From contig NC_066317.1 of assembly GCF_022539315.1 (NCBI RefSeq), positions 47,037,935 to 47,101,934 of the forward strand: a stretch of DNA of 64,000 nt. The letters run 5' to 3'. This DNA is from Serinus canaria (Eukaryota > Chordata > Aves > Passeriformes > Fringillidae). Position 1 is the stretch's first letter. Each line of letters begins with the position of its first letter. Of the stretch, positions 1-13,812 are shown in pieces. The translations under genes and the position numbers were made by a program. Under the pieces are notes generated by a model, which saw only the letters and a list, made by a program, of their open reading frames with translations, did no database searches and was not told the DNA's origin.

Positions 1-2321
1 ATCATAATCTAATAATTTTCAATTTTCATGAGTAGATTTTTCCCTGTAAATAAATAAAGCAAAATATGGAACATTTGGGGTACTGAGTAGTACCAAGGAG
101 ATTACCAGTTCTCTTACACAAATTTGCATGGAACTAGATTTATTTGTGTCCATCTAAGCTGTTTTCATGTGTGAGCCCGAGTTTATTAGGCTGTTTTTCT
201 GGAGAAATATCAATAAACTTTTTTCCTGCAGAAAGCAACAGCAATTCTTTAATATCAAATCCCCAAACAGGGTAGTAAACCTCCTTCCTTAACTAAACAG
301 TGAAGGAAATTAATGTAAGCATGAAGAAATGCTTACACCCAGATGATACAGAGAACCCATTCGGTAACAGCATCTGCGGGATGTGAGGATGTGAGAGAAA
401 GAGAAGTGAAAAGGGTCCACTCAGATGTGTCCCTCCATCTCAATCTCACACCAGTACAGCCCCAGTCCTCTTGGTCGTTGTAAGCATGACTTGTGCGTTT
501 TGCCCTTCTCCCATCTAGAGGATTTGACCCTCATGGACATGCCAGACAGAAAGCTCTCTGCCAAACCATTCTTTTTAGCAGTAACACATTGTTAGATTGG
601 GGACTGAATTTATAAGTGCACAGAGGTACCTCTTGATTCTGATATGATTTTTATGCCACCTTTCCATCCTGCTCTCTGTCAGTCCTGGAACAAACCACGA
701 GAGGCCATTGGACTTCAGTGCAAGGCAGAGCAGCCACAACTCTAAAAATTGTGCCACGTTGTGACAGCCCCCTAAGAGTCATTATGTTAGCTGAAAATTG
801 TCATTGCACACTATGTTCCTATTGCATCCCATCCCTCTGCCAGCATGGGTACCTGCTCAAAGAGCCCTCCATACCAGCTCTGAATTTCTGGTGAGCAACT
901 TAGCATCTCCTTGGAGGAGAGACCAGGAACTTGCTTAGCAAAGCCCGGTGGAATTCCCCTAAATGCTACTATATTGTTTTAAAAAACACTTAAACTGAGG
1001 ATATTAAATCACATGGTCTTTAATGTTTTATTTTTAACTTGTTGAAGTTGCAATGAGGTGCTGAGTCACCATGAAATCAATTCTTTCCTTCCTCCCTCAA
1101 AGGCCCAAGAGCTGGCAACACCAAGTACATTGTTGGCCTGGTGACTGGACTGCTAAGAAATCATCTATTTTATGTGATGTGAATGCATTAAGTAAACTAA
1201 GTCAATTATGTAAGGACAGATTTATTCATCCTGGTTTCGTTGCAATAATTATATTAGTGGAGATAATTTGTGATAAAAGGACCTACCTGAGTATGTATAC
1301 ACAGTCTGTTTTTCCCTTGTGCTTCTGTTATGCTGATGCTTTGGAAGAGTGGGGAGCCAAGAAGGCCCTTAGGAAGTGGCAGAGGTTTATTCTTTCTCAA
1401 AGTCCTTGAGACTGACACAGCTAAAGTGTGTAAAGTAGCTATCTCATTATGTGCTTCAGCAGTGTATTATGCACATGATCTCATGCATTTTACAGAAGCA
1501 GGCTGCAAATAGAGTGCAAATAAAGCATATGTGGAACATTATTTATTGGCAAGATTTTGTTCCCACAGGGTTTAATAGTGAGCCCTCTGTAATCTGCAGG
1601 AGTATTTCAGTGGGCTTTTAACCACAGTCCCATAATCATCAGTTCTCCAGGCCTCCCTGCTCCTGGAAGGGGGCACAGTGTAACTTCAAATGGGCTCAGC
1701 TGTCACCAAGAGGTAGGGTGGAAGGTTACAGTCCTTTCAATGTGCAGAGAAGGATGCCGAGATAAGCAAAGTATTTTTCCTTGGTGGTTCTTTTCCCACT
1801 CCTTACTTTGTGCTCAGTGTGCTCACTTTTTTCAAAGGGCCAGCCAAGCCTTTTCCTGGGAGACTTTTCTGCCCATCCAGCTGGTGGGAGTCTTTCAGAG
1901 CCTCTCCTGAGTGTCTAAGGCACCCTTAAAATCTGTTCTCTGTGTTACAAAAATGCAATCCCTCCACATACCAGGTGTCCTGATGAAAGAGTAGGTCTAT
2001 AGTGCCATTTTAGGACCTAACAATTCCTGTAAGATGATTTTGGCTGAAATAGAAACTTGGCTAAATTTAATATTAAACTTAAGCAGCTGCATCTGCTGGA
2101 GGCCCAGAAGATTTATTTGTAAATGTGCAGTCCTATTAGCAGTACTTCTGATGAAGCTTTTATCCATGCTGAACATATCGCTGTTTTGTTTGTCGTTACA
2201 ATTTTAATTTGCTTTCATGCTTGACTTTCATTATGTCAGTTAGTTTTTTGCTCTTCCATTGGGTGTTACCTGTCAATGACATGAACTTGAGTTTGGTAAG
2301 ATTTAATGCTACATTTAGTAA

Positions 2322-2546
<225 letters not shown>

Positions 2547-4787
2547 TGAGAGGTATTTTCTTGCAGTCTTCCTGCAGTCTGTTGATGGTTGTTGGAGGGA
2601 CAAGGGTTAATTTACGTATTTTCAGATTGCCTAGAGTTAAGTTCCAGTAGCAAAATTAGATTCTATGATTTACTGGTCTTTTCCTAATGGCTGATAATGA
2701 AATAAAAAATCAAGCTAACAGGTAGATAGCCTTAAAATAATGGTGTTTTGACAGTATTACAGCTTAAAGAAAAGAAATTATATTGAGAAGGTAGTAAAAG
2801 TGCAAAAAAATAAATAAATTATAATGGAAATTAAAAATCCTGTTCTGAGTATTTATAATATAATACACATGCTAGAGAGGAACTAGAATGCAATTATGTA
2901 AATATTTAATGGACATAGTAAATCAAGCAAAAATGCATATTTATTTGTTTTAAAACACCAGCTTGCCATCTTATATAATTACTAATTATTGTCCAGAATT
3001 TATATGTTTGGGTTTGAGGTTTTTTCTGTGACAAAAGACTGAGTGACCTGGTTTTGTAACATTGGAGAATTGGCCAGGAACAGGCTGATACAACAGAGGG
3101 AACCTAGGAATGTTGTCTTGTTTTCTATTTTTTTTTTTTTTAAGAGGTGCTGGTGTTCAAAACACCATTGTACTGTTTTTAATGCACAGTAATCTTTTAT
3201 TTTAAAATTTTCACTAAACCACTGCCTGCTGTAACTGCAGGAAAGCAGCACACAAAGTAAAGGCAACCCCTAAAAATGCCTCCTGAAAGAACTGTTTTTG
3301 AACAGGCAAAATACAAATCTCCATCATTTTATCTGCCCCTCAAAAATTTATTTGCTGTTTTTAGTTTTAGGGGAAAAAATTTTTTTTTTAATGGCAATAA
3401 AGTACAGAATGAACAAGATGATATTTTAAAATATAGTATTACAAATATCTAGCAATCAATAGGAATCGGAGATGGGTGCAGTCACAACATAAAAAAAGTC
3501 TAAGTATGAAGTAGAAGAGAAAATGAAGGTAAGTGTAGAAAGAGCCAGGAAAAGTAAATGGATGAAATAAATGGAAATGTGGGGGAAATAAATGGTAGCA
3601 GATTATTTCTTCAGTGTGTTATAGTGCCTTTCTTCTTGATGCGTATTCTTATGATCTTGATTATCCTCAATTGATTGTTTTGAACTCTTTGTTGAATTGT
3701 TCACAAAATAGTTTCTTCCTAGACAGTGGGCCAGTGATTCTGGGACAGAGGGTCCTGATGCTGCAAGCACTTAGGCAAAAGCTTAGTATGGCAAAGCTGT
3801 TCAAGAATACACAAAAGTAATTGTGTTCCTAATCCTTTTCAGGTCAGAGGTAAATTAGATTATCAGTTTGTCCTCAAGCTAGTGACTCTCTTTGTGAATT
3901 ACAAGAGCCTTTGGTAAAAATATTTCTCATTGCTATCATATTTGGTTTTTTGTTTTTTTTTTTTTGAGAACTCTTATGCAAGCCATTCTGGAATTAATTT
4001 TACTGAATTCCAACAGAACTAGTTCAGACTAGAGAAGTAAAAAAAGAGAAGTAAATAAAAAGGTAAAGTATACTTAGCTAATTCCTTAAAAAATCACAAC
4101 TCATTTATGGAAAAAATGCTGCATTTATCCATTTCTTCACTGCAAGGCTATGAAAATGGGAACAGAGAGGCCAAATTGGAGGCATGACCCTGGAGCAAAT
4201 TGTGACTATAACTAGGCAGGATCTAGTTGCATATAAGTGGGAATTGAGTGAATTTGGAAGATCAGCAATTGTAAACATGACAAATTTGGCCCTGCTGTAT
4301 CAGGGAGTAAATCTGACAGTAATAAGGCACAGATAAACGTGTCAAGTGACTACAGGGTATGGATATAAAAATCAGGCACTTTGATTTACCATGCAATAAT
4401 GGCATTCTCATGTCTGAATAGGGACAGATTCATACGGTTGCACAAGTTGTAGAGTTCAGAAAAGATGGTTTAGAAACATTTAGATCCCTTTTTGACCTAG
4501 ACTTCCTATTATCATTCTTACTGTCTAAAACAAGTATAAAATGGCTCTATTCTGCAGCACTTTATGTTCATTCTCATACCGATCTGCATGATATAAATGG
4601 CAGGGGAAGCAGTGAATGAAGCCATCAATTTGTCTTTTGATGCCATAGACAAGTCAAATTACTTATGGGAAAAACGAACACCTTGAAATTTTGCCACAAC
4701 ATTTACAAAGCAAATGGTAGTCTAATTATAGTTTTGAGTTTATTTTCTTAGAATTTGTAACTTCTTTCTTTACTTCACTGAGACACA

Positions 4788-4859
4788 TCTTCATAATTTT
4801 GAATGCTAAGATCTTAATTCCAGTCTTCATAATTTTGAATGCTAAAGTCTTAATTCCAG
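4788..4859 (+). repeat. 36-bp tandem duplication, two copies
   Basis: Copies at 4788-4823 and 4824-4859 each start TCTTCATAATTTTGAATG and end CTTAATTCCAG, differing at two positions. The adjacent copies with low divergence suggest a relatively recent local duplication. No function is apparent. Confidence 0.9.
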
Positions 4860-7800
4860 TAACTTCCCATGCTTTACTGTTTTTCTGTGCCAATTTCCTT
4901 TTACCTTTTTCCCAGGGGATTTCCAGTAAGTGGTACATGCTGGTGCTGTGCTCCCAGTATGGTGTCCTATGGGAGTCTCTGTGCTGACTGAGAGGGTTTA
5001 ACTGTCTTAGATGTCCTTCTACTTCTTTGAAACAAGATTCTTCATTATTACCCAGCTCTCCTTTCTGAAGGTCAGCATAGCCTGGTGATGCTTTTGGCCG
5101 GGTTATTCTTGTGTGTACTTCCTAAATCTAAAAATATTATGGTCACTAGCACAAACCATTAGTTCACCAAAAATAAATGTTAATTTGATCTAAGATCAGT
5201 TTAAAAGAAGTATAGTAAGTAATAAGCTCTTGTTCTAACTCTCAGGCTTTCTGACTCTCTTTCAGGGACAGGCTTGCCCGACACCATCAAGTTTTCTTGC
5301 ATTTTTTCTTGCTTGGGCTCTCATATTTAACTCACTCATGTATTTCCATGAAAGTTTAAATAAGGTTGGCAAACTGTTGCTTTCAACTTGCAAAAGAGAG
5401 GATTATAAAATAGTAATGGGTCACATACTGATTTTTAATTCAGGCTTCCCACTCCAAAGAGTTAAAAAAATTCATGAGACTCACAAATAAGCTTCAGAAC
5501 ATAAAGGGAAAAATAATTATGGTTTTGGAGAGTGAAGTTTTCTAATCTGTTTTTGGTTTCTTGTTCTTCATAGCATGCACATGAAGTGTTCTTAATGTGC
5601 ATTCACGCACAAAAATGGGCATTTACGAAGGTGCTTCCTTTAAATTCAAAGGGTGATTTAAGTGTGGGACAAAGGCAGTATGGCAGAGGTGTAGGAGCAA
5701 AAGTGTTTGCCTGCCTTCCACTGCACTTCTTGTGTGCCAGGCATACTCAAGGTCACCCTCAGATAAAAGCATGCAGCATTCTGCTGTAATGTAAACATTC
5801 TGCTGTTCTATAGCAGGTAAATGCAGGGGGGTATGAAAGTGAACTTATTCTGAGTGAGAGGAAACTATAGTATGTGGCTGACTATGCAGGGGCAATAAAA
5901 TGTTTTTATATCTGACTAGCAGCTGCTGACAAAATGTCAGGTTGCATATGGAGACCTCCTCTCCCTGGCCACTTCTGTAGTACCAAAATTCTACTCTTTA
6001 TCAAAAATCATCTTGTCACATGTCATCCTTAATAGGTTACAGTATGACCTTGAGTGGTTTAACTGTTGGTAAGCTGAATTGAGGGCAGAAAGCTGCTGAC
6101 ACATTGAGTTGGGCACATGCTCTGCTTCTTGGTGAAAAAGCTCCATTAGCAAAGGGTAATATTTTTTGAGGGTTTTTAGCCTGGAAGCCACAGAGGGCTT
6201 ATATACAAAACTGTGACCTCATTTTATGACTGTGTTGTTTATGTCATTTGAGAATGAGAAAAGACAGCTCTGTGTCTTGACTTAGATCTCTCTTGCCACC
6301 ACTTTATTTCAGTGCCTTGCTAAACAGCCATCTTCACATATTGGCATTCTCTGTTCACTGAATGGTCTTAAAGTGAATTTTACAGTAAGGCTGAATTACT
6401 CATCATTATTCCTATCAGTAATTGGTATAAATGAAGCAAGATTTCAAGAAATTGTGGTTGTTTTTAATTTCCTTTTTCTCCCTTATTTTCAAGAGCATAT
6501 TTAGTGCTCAGACTATTGTGGGCTTCTTCATGCCTGTCATAAGAATACATGATGTACATAGGAATATATGATAACCATAGACATACATAAAAATAGAGAT
6601 ATACATATATATGACATGGTGCAAGACACTGGAGCTGCACAAATTCTGAACAGTAGATTGCCACTTTTCAGGGCATAATATCAACCATCTGTTGAACCCA
6701 GCCTGGGAGATGATGTACATCCTTCAAAAGAAACAGCAATTGCAGCATTGATAAGCCCAGTGGGGAATCACTGCACATAATGACAGAGCTCATGGTGCCA
6801 CAACGCAGTTACTGGTTACTGTATTTCCTGAAAGATAAGAAAAGGCTACTGGATCAGCATGTAATGGGTTACTGCAGCATGATGGCTACAAAAATTAACT
6901 GCATAATTAAAGTTGACTTGCCTAGATCTTTGTAATAAGAAATTGATCTCTACCTTGTTTTTATCACTCATGAATATGTTTTTTTCCAAAATCTACTCTC
7001 TGACAAAATTTCACTGATTCATGTTCAGTTAGCCTCTTGCCTGCCTATTCTAAGCAAACTGTAAGAGTGCTATGAGCAATACCAGTACTGTAGCTGTAGG
7101 CCTTGACTTGTCTTAAAGAATCTAATCTCCTCAGTAATCCTGATGGTGCAATCTTAGGAGAGGTCAAAGCAAACACAAGGGCTGTGTTTTAGTTGTTTGC
7201 CAAGTGCTTTTGAAAGAATAACATCTGCGACAATGACAATATGTTTGCTGTGGTTACCAAGCATATTTATTAGACTTATGGGTGCATCATTAGCTTAAAA
7301 CTGCCCAGTGACCTTGGTGCTGCATCACTGAACTAGATGGACGATGCAATTCACCGTGATCTGCATATAGTTGCATAATAAAGACCTTGGCCAACACGTA
7401 CCCTCTGCTCTGGCAGCATTTTAGTTACAATTGCAGAAAGAAGAATCATTACCCTTATTTTGCCATGACATTAACTGGAGTGATAATGAGTGAGAGGAGG
7501 TCATGAAACACCAAACACTCACATTTGTAAGCATAACAGATCATGTGGGAAGCCATCACTTTGCAGAGAACTAGGGGCGGATTTTTAAAAGCACAGAGTT
7601 CGGTCAGTCCCATCAAAAGTCACTGAGATCCAAGCTCAGGTGTCTACTTTGATGGTTTTCTTGATGGCCTCTTGACAAGCACTGCTGAGCAAAGTGCAAA
7701 AAGCCTCCAGGCTACCACAGGCAGGGTCTCAGAAGGCTGGAGATCCACATAAAATTCTGGGTAGACACAGCTACAGCAACCAAGCTGAAGAAGCTCTCTC

Positions 7801-9170
7801 AATGTGTGGGTGCATAACGTAATCCCTGGCTACAACTTTATTCCTTTGGTTATTTTCTAGGTTTTTTTCATCTTCATCTCTGGACACTGAGTGGCCGTAG
7901 TTTGTCTAGCTCAAGCACTGGCAGCTTCTCATCTCAACTCTAAACATATAATATGGAGTTTTACTGGGCTCTGGCTTTGCTCTTCAGCTTAATGAATTGC
8001 TGGTTGTTCTCAATTTTAACCTTTAGCACCTCTTCTCATTCCATTTCTTAGCCAAAGTGCTTCTTTCTGATATTTTATTTCCTGGTTTCTGGTTTCAAGT
8101 TCATGGTTTTAGTCATAATCCTACCATTTAACAGTCTGCACCATTGTATTTCTTTGATACTCCATCTACCTTCTAGAAAATACACAGAGAGGAAGAAAGA
8201 GTGCTAGTGAATAATTTGAAAATATTTTGGAAGTAAATCCTATCAGCACTTGGCCATCTTTAGTCCTTATTTTCTACACCTGACTATGGAATTAACTCTG
8301 CAGTTGGGATATGTCGTCTAATCAGTAGTGTTGAGAGAGAAACCTCTAATATGCTTTTTGAGTAACCACAGTACTTTTAATGCAAATTCCTTGTTGACAC
8401 CTGAAATATAATCAGGGGTTTAGAGGTGATATACAACTGCATATCTTAATGAAAAGACTCCAGAAACAAATACTCTAACTTTTAAAGAGGCACAAAGTGA
8501 GCGCTAGGTTTTATCTCTCCATGTAGAACAATGAGATAGACATGCATTACTGTTCCATCACTCTTGTGAACTGCAGACTGAGTGGAGGAAGAGCACTGTT
8601 GATGCACTGCAGAATGTGAAACAGTTTAGGCAGTTATTCCTTGTGAAAAGTAGTAATGACACTTGGCTCTCCAGAAGAAGTAGGCGTGATAATGTGATCC
8701 GCTTTAAAGTGCACTTGTGCATTTTGCTTGGTGAGTCAATTTGCTGGAGGAAGATGATACTAAGTGACACTAATAACCACAAAAAGGATGAGTGCAGCAT
8801 AAATTTGCTTATATTTCAGACATTGTGCACATGGTGCATAGAGATCTGCAGAGTGTTGCAGAGTAGCAGCGCTGTGATGTAGCTCACCTGCATAATGAGT
8901 ACTGCTGAATAACTGTTGGCACTGCGTAGGAAACTCTTTGACTGAGATATGAGCATACCTAATGCTTCCTGCCTTATAAAAAGGACCACTTCTCAAAAGA
9001 GATCACCCTGGAGACGTGAATTTCTGAGGGCAGACATTGAGGTGTAATGTTTAATGGACCACTTTGCAGTTAGCTTCACCACCATCCCTGCCTATATACT
9101 TAAATTCTCTCTTTCCAGCACACCAGTCTGATTTATTGCATGGGTCCTGCTGCAAAGGAGGAAGCTCAGA

Positions 9171-9196
9171 TCAGTTGCTAAGGTCAGTTGCTAAGA
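9171..9196 (+). repeat. 13-bp tandem duplication
   Basis: TCAGTTGCTAAGG (9171-9183) is followed directly by TCAGTTGCTAAGA (9184-9196). This looks like a small slippage-type duplication in intergenic sequence. Confidence 0.8.
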
Positions 9197-9524
9197 ATAC
9201 CCTAAAGTGCAGAAAGAAGCTCCACAGAAATGTTCACCAGACCCACAACCTTTGTTCGGTGAATAATGTAGAGATGCTTTTGCTAAGATAAATCATGCCT
9301 CTCTCTGTGCTGCTCATGGCCAGAAGATGTATGGCTGTTCAATTCCTAGACTATGGCTAGGGCATCTTGAGGAGCTATGGTCCTTACATGACCACAACTT
9401 TTACAGATCTTCATCTGGTTCCACCAGATGAAAACATTATGTGTGTTACTTTTTCAAGCAGAATGAAAGACATTTTCCTATTTCAGACTAATTAAAACTG
9501 AACTTTCTAGCTGTTATAGCAGCT

Positions 9525-9690
9525 GAATAATCATAGATTCATGAAAAAAATCAGTGCAAGAAAGAGCAGCAGGAGGACATTTAGTCCATCCTCTGTCTCT
9601 GTTTCTGACACCATGACATTCACATGGTGACTTTCCTTCAAAACTTTAACCTTTCCCTCATTAGACCTTTCAAATCACTATACTGAAGAC
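9525..9690 (-). mobile_element. Possible very old CR1 3' remnant
   Basis: AATCATAGATTCATG followed by AGGACATTTAGTCCATCCTC matches the start of the complement of an avian CR1 3' end (ATCATAGAATCATAG, then CATCTAGTCCA). The rest is too diverged for me to follow with confidence. Confidence 0.4.
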
Positions 9691-10329
9691 CTGGCACATA
9701 CAGGACAGTGTGTGGTGTTTTTTCTGGGTGTGTGTACATATGCATGCATGTGAATGTACTGGTAGGGGTGTTGGAGGTGGGTGTGCTGACAACAGACAGT
9801 TGGTTATCTGCTTTTGAGTCATTATGTTACAACAGAGACCATGAAGCAAATCAAACCACCCCACAGAGCCTAGTTCCATTTTTCACATCCTTAGTGCTGA
9901 TTGCTGGAATCTCAAAGGCCATACCACTCTTTTCATGCCTGTTTCCTCATGTTTTTTCCTTAAAAATATACTCCCGACTTTTATCAGAAAAGGGATACAG
10001 AGCTAGATGGGGCTTTGATCTGGCTGATCATAATTCTTATCCTTAGAATAATTATCCTCATCCTCATGACTATTATGCAGTGCCTAATGGCTAATCAAGA
10101 ATGATACCTAGGCAAGGTACAAGCAGAGAATAGTGCCTCTTTCCCAGAGCGGCTTGTGCTGGTGAAATATGACTACTGTGGCAGCACACAATTGCATTAA
10201 AAATATAATTGCATTAAAACACTGCAAAGCCTTCCCTCTGTATAGCCTGACTACTGCACCTCAGAAGGCACTTTGCTCTGTAATCACTGCAGTATGGGAC
10301 TAATGAGCTTGTTGGGCTTTGTGTGCTTT

Positions 10330-10465
10330 ACTGCACAGTTTGCATTCTTTGTGTACTTGGGCACTTGAATGTATTCTAGCTGTGCCATGGTATTTGCATT
10401 CTGATTGCTTAACAAAACAATGCTGCACATTTAAGGAAAATCACAATGCAAATACAATGCATGGC
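10330..10465. promoter_or_regulatory. POU/SOX-like motif cluster, candidate enhancer
   Basis: Two exact octamer (POU) sites lie 54 bases apart in opposite orientation: ATTTGCAT at 10392-10399 and ATGCAAAT at 10446-10453. The second is followed directly by ACAATG (10454-10459), a SOX-type core. Further SOX-like cores occur nearby: AACAATG at about 10417-10423 and TTCTTTGTG at about 10346-10354, beside TTTGCAT. POU-SOX pairing is typical of neural and stem-cell enhancers. The site is 32 kb upstream of KCTD8. Motif density is what I see; enhancer function is inference. Confidence 0.3.
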
Positions 10466-11684
10466 AACAGTAATAATATCCTTTGAGCCTACAAATCCCT
10501 ATGTATGCAATGTCATGTGTTCAGATTTGAATGAACTGGGCAATGTGAAGCTGCAGCATCAGTTGTTACATAAATTGTTTACATATGTTTACCAAAATTT
10601 TTCAAGCACTTCATGGAGTTAAGGGGATATTTTTTTTCTGTTAAAAAAAGGAATCGTGTCTAATACAGTGGGTTGAGACTTAGTCCACATGGGTTCAACT
10701 CAGGCACTTTGCTGGATTTCCCATCCTGGGCAGACATTTGGGCTTAGTGACATATCCCGCTGATTTCCTTTAGGTACAGGCATCTCTCAGCATCTGGCCT
10801 GGGGACTACTCAGCAAGGATAATGATACTTTCACATTGCATAAACATGCTGTGAGAGGAGTTTAGTTTCTCAAAAATTTTCTCACAAAAACCAGGCACTC
10901 GGATGGTGGAGCCTATAGTGAATTCTCACAAAAATAGTCAGGCGAAATCTCCTATCCCAAATTGTCAAGTTTTCTTTTCACTCATACACGTGGTCCCCAA
11001 TATGCCCATTCCCCAATCTTTAAACACAGTGGATTTTGTATCAGGTGCGGTTGCCCTAATGACAAAAGATGGAATATAACAAAATCTGATGGAGCTACAT
11101 GGGCAGCCTCCAGCCAGCAAGATGCTCTCCTGCTTGCCATATTCTTCTCCTCTGCCTTTTCCCTGTCTCTGTAAAACACCTCACATCCTCCCAGTGAGCA
11201 CATCTCCCTAGTGTGGGGAGGGCAAAAAAAATACCTCAGGCAGAGTGTGTGTCTTCCTTTGATGATCCTCATTAAAACCTGCAGGGAGCAACCAGAGGAG
11301 TGGAAAACACAGTTATTCTAAGGCCAAGATTGGTATGAACAAATGTGACAGCTCCCATTCCTTGCTTAGGAGTCTCAGGAGTCTCTTTAAAATACGAGAG
11401 ACATAAACCACAGCAGGACTGGGAGATATTTGCACTATTTATTGATGTGAGGGATGCATCCTGTGTGAGACAGCTCAGAGCAGTAGAGGTCTGTGAGCCA
11501 GATCTACATCCAGCACTCACACCTGTGTACCTTGGCCACTCTACTGTCAGGTAGGATTAATTTCAGGAAGATTTAGCTCCTCTGTCCCACAACAACTGCT
11601 AGAAAAAAGACTCTACCAGAAATCAATACTGCTGAATTCCAGATTCTGAGTCTGGGCTCTGAGTGACTCTTACCCAGACATTCA

Positions 11685-11707
11685 GTATCCTCAGTATCTG
11701 AGGATAC
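11685..11707. repeat. Perfect 10-bp inverted repeat, 3-nt loop
   Basis: GTATCCTCAG (11685-11694), loop TAT, CTGAGGATAC (11698-11707). It is a short cruciform-capable site in intergenic DNA with no other signal around it. Confidence 0.8.
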
Positions 11708-13792
11708 CTAGTTTCTTGTAAAAAAATCAGCATGTTCTGCATGTTTTCTGACTTTTCAACTCACAATCACTATCCACAGCAATGGGTGACAGCTATGCAG
11801 AATCAGCCTTGCTGGCAGAACTAGATTAAACACACAGTTCCCCATTAGATGGAGCTCAGTAAATTGCTTCTTTGACCTCAAGAAGATATTAGTTCATTAC
11901 TTGTGAGCTAACTCAGTAAAAGGCTTTATTTTATAAATAGCCTGTGATGTTTTAAACAGTCAAATATCTTTTACTCTGTTGGTCAGTCTGTTACTGTGTA
12001 ATCAGTCCAATGCATTCCAGAAATATTTTTGCAGTAAACTCCACTGAGTACTATATATTCTGCAGTCCAGTGTGACAAGTCAATGTGCATGCCAGCAGTA
12101 ACTCTTTACAATCCATCATATGATCTTGATTTTCTGTTTATTACTGACTATTTATGGTAACTTCTTTGTCCTTGATAGGGCATACTCCATTTTAGCAAAT
12201 AGATGCACCAGTGGGTTTTTTTGATAGATCTGGTAAAAAGTTTTTGTCCCAGATAACTTCTTTTTTTTAAAGTCTTCATATTGGTTCAAAATAGAAATAC
12301 AAATTTCCATTCCATCTGAATGAACAGCAATACAATCTTAGTCCTAGAAGTTTGAGGGAGAATTAAATCTCAACAGTCATAAAATTTTGAGGAAGTAGAA
12401 ATTGTTTTGCTGTTTTACCTTAGTATATTCAGGATAGGCTTAACTGTATGACATTTAAAAACAAATAACTGGTGGAATGCAAATTAGGTGCAGGCATAGG
12501 CACGAGTAGGTAAGATGTCCAGAAGGAATCAAATTACAAGGGTGGGCTGTTTTCAATTTTAGGAATACAAAGCTGACTTAAGCTGCTATGTCTCAAATTT
12601 CAGTTAACTTGGATCACTGAAAGAACATTGCATAGCTTAGTGTTAATTAAAAGTATGGAGAAGAGGAAATTGCACCATTCTTTATACTTTTGAATACAAA
12701 CACAGAGAACTCGGTCAATGCCTTAATCTCAGAGGTGTTTGTATCATTCTGCTTATCCCTTTTCTCATGCAGTGGGCATTTTCTAAAGTTACATTCCATT
12801 ATTAAGGAATGTGAACTGAAATTTAATCACAAGGGAAAGGAAAGAAGATTTTCAGCCAGTCCAAAACATTTCTTTCACACTAATTAGTCACATCCTGGGC
12901 TGAAATATTTCTATATCATCAGAGCAATTAGGCCGAACAAACTATTTTCATTATTTTCTTTAAAAGTCAGCTGTTCTTCAGATTAATTTCTGATAAACAG
13001 CAAACAGAAAATAATTTTCTATCTCATTTGGATACTACTCCATCCCCCATCCAAGTCAATAGAAACCCTTTCCCGAGATTCACTGGCATTATGGTAAAGC
13101 TTTTATTGCTCTCGATGAAAACTGAGAATATGCAAAGTCCTGGTAGTGATGGTGGATGGCATTTCAACTGTTCATAAATGGTACACCAAATAGAGTACAA
13201 TAGATATCAGCACATATCCTGATATTATTAAAACTTTTTGGAAAAATGCACAATGAACAAAGGGAAATTTGTTTCTCTTTTTGTCTCTCGCTCATCAGTC
13301 TGGTTGGCAGATAGGCTGGGACCAGTCCTAAGGATTTTTATACTGGTGATAGTTCAGGATGCTCTTGAAACTCTGTCATACTGTTCAGGCAGAAATCAGC
13401 ATGCACAAAAAGATGCTGTGATCAAAACATATCTGGTTTCAAAGTATAAAGTAATCCTTCATTGTCTAACAGATGTAAGAGCTATCTAAGGGCTTCAGTG
13501 AGCTGCTGGGCTATGTCAAGGAGACACACAACGAGTTTCTGCTGGGCATTCTTTCCCAATCTCCAGCTGCTGGCCTCCAACTTCTTGTGTTTCCTTTAGG
13601 ATTTTATATATTTCTATGTTTTTCCTTATGATTCAGATATAGGCTTCCTCACAGCTTTCTCACCATGTTGAATCTCTACAACCATCTAAACTGAAGTTGG
13701 CTTCACCTCGACATTATTTCTGGTAAATTAATGGGGAGGTGGACATGTGAAAGTTGAAAACATCAGATGCTGATGAATGCAAAAGAAATTAA

Positions 13793-13812
13793 TTTTTTTT
13801 TTTTTTTTTTTT
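13793..13812 (+). repeat. Poly-T tract, 20 nt
   Basis: This is an uninterrupted run of T in intergenic DNA with no associated element seen. Confidence 0.9.
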
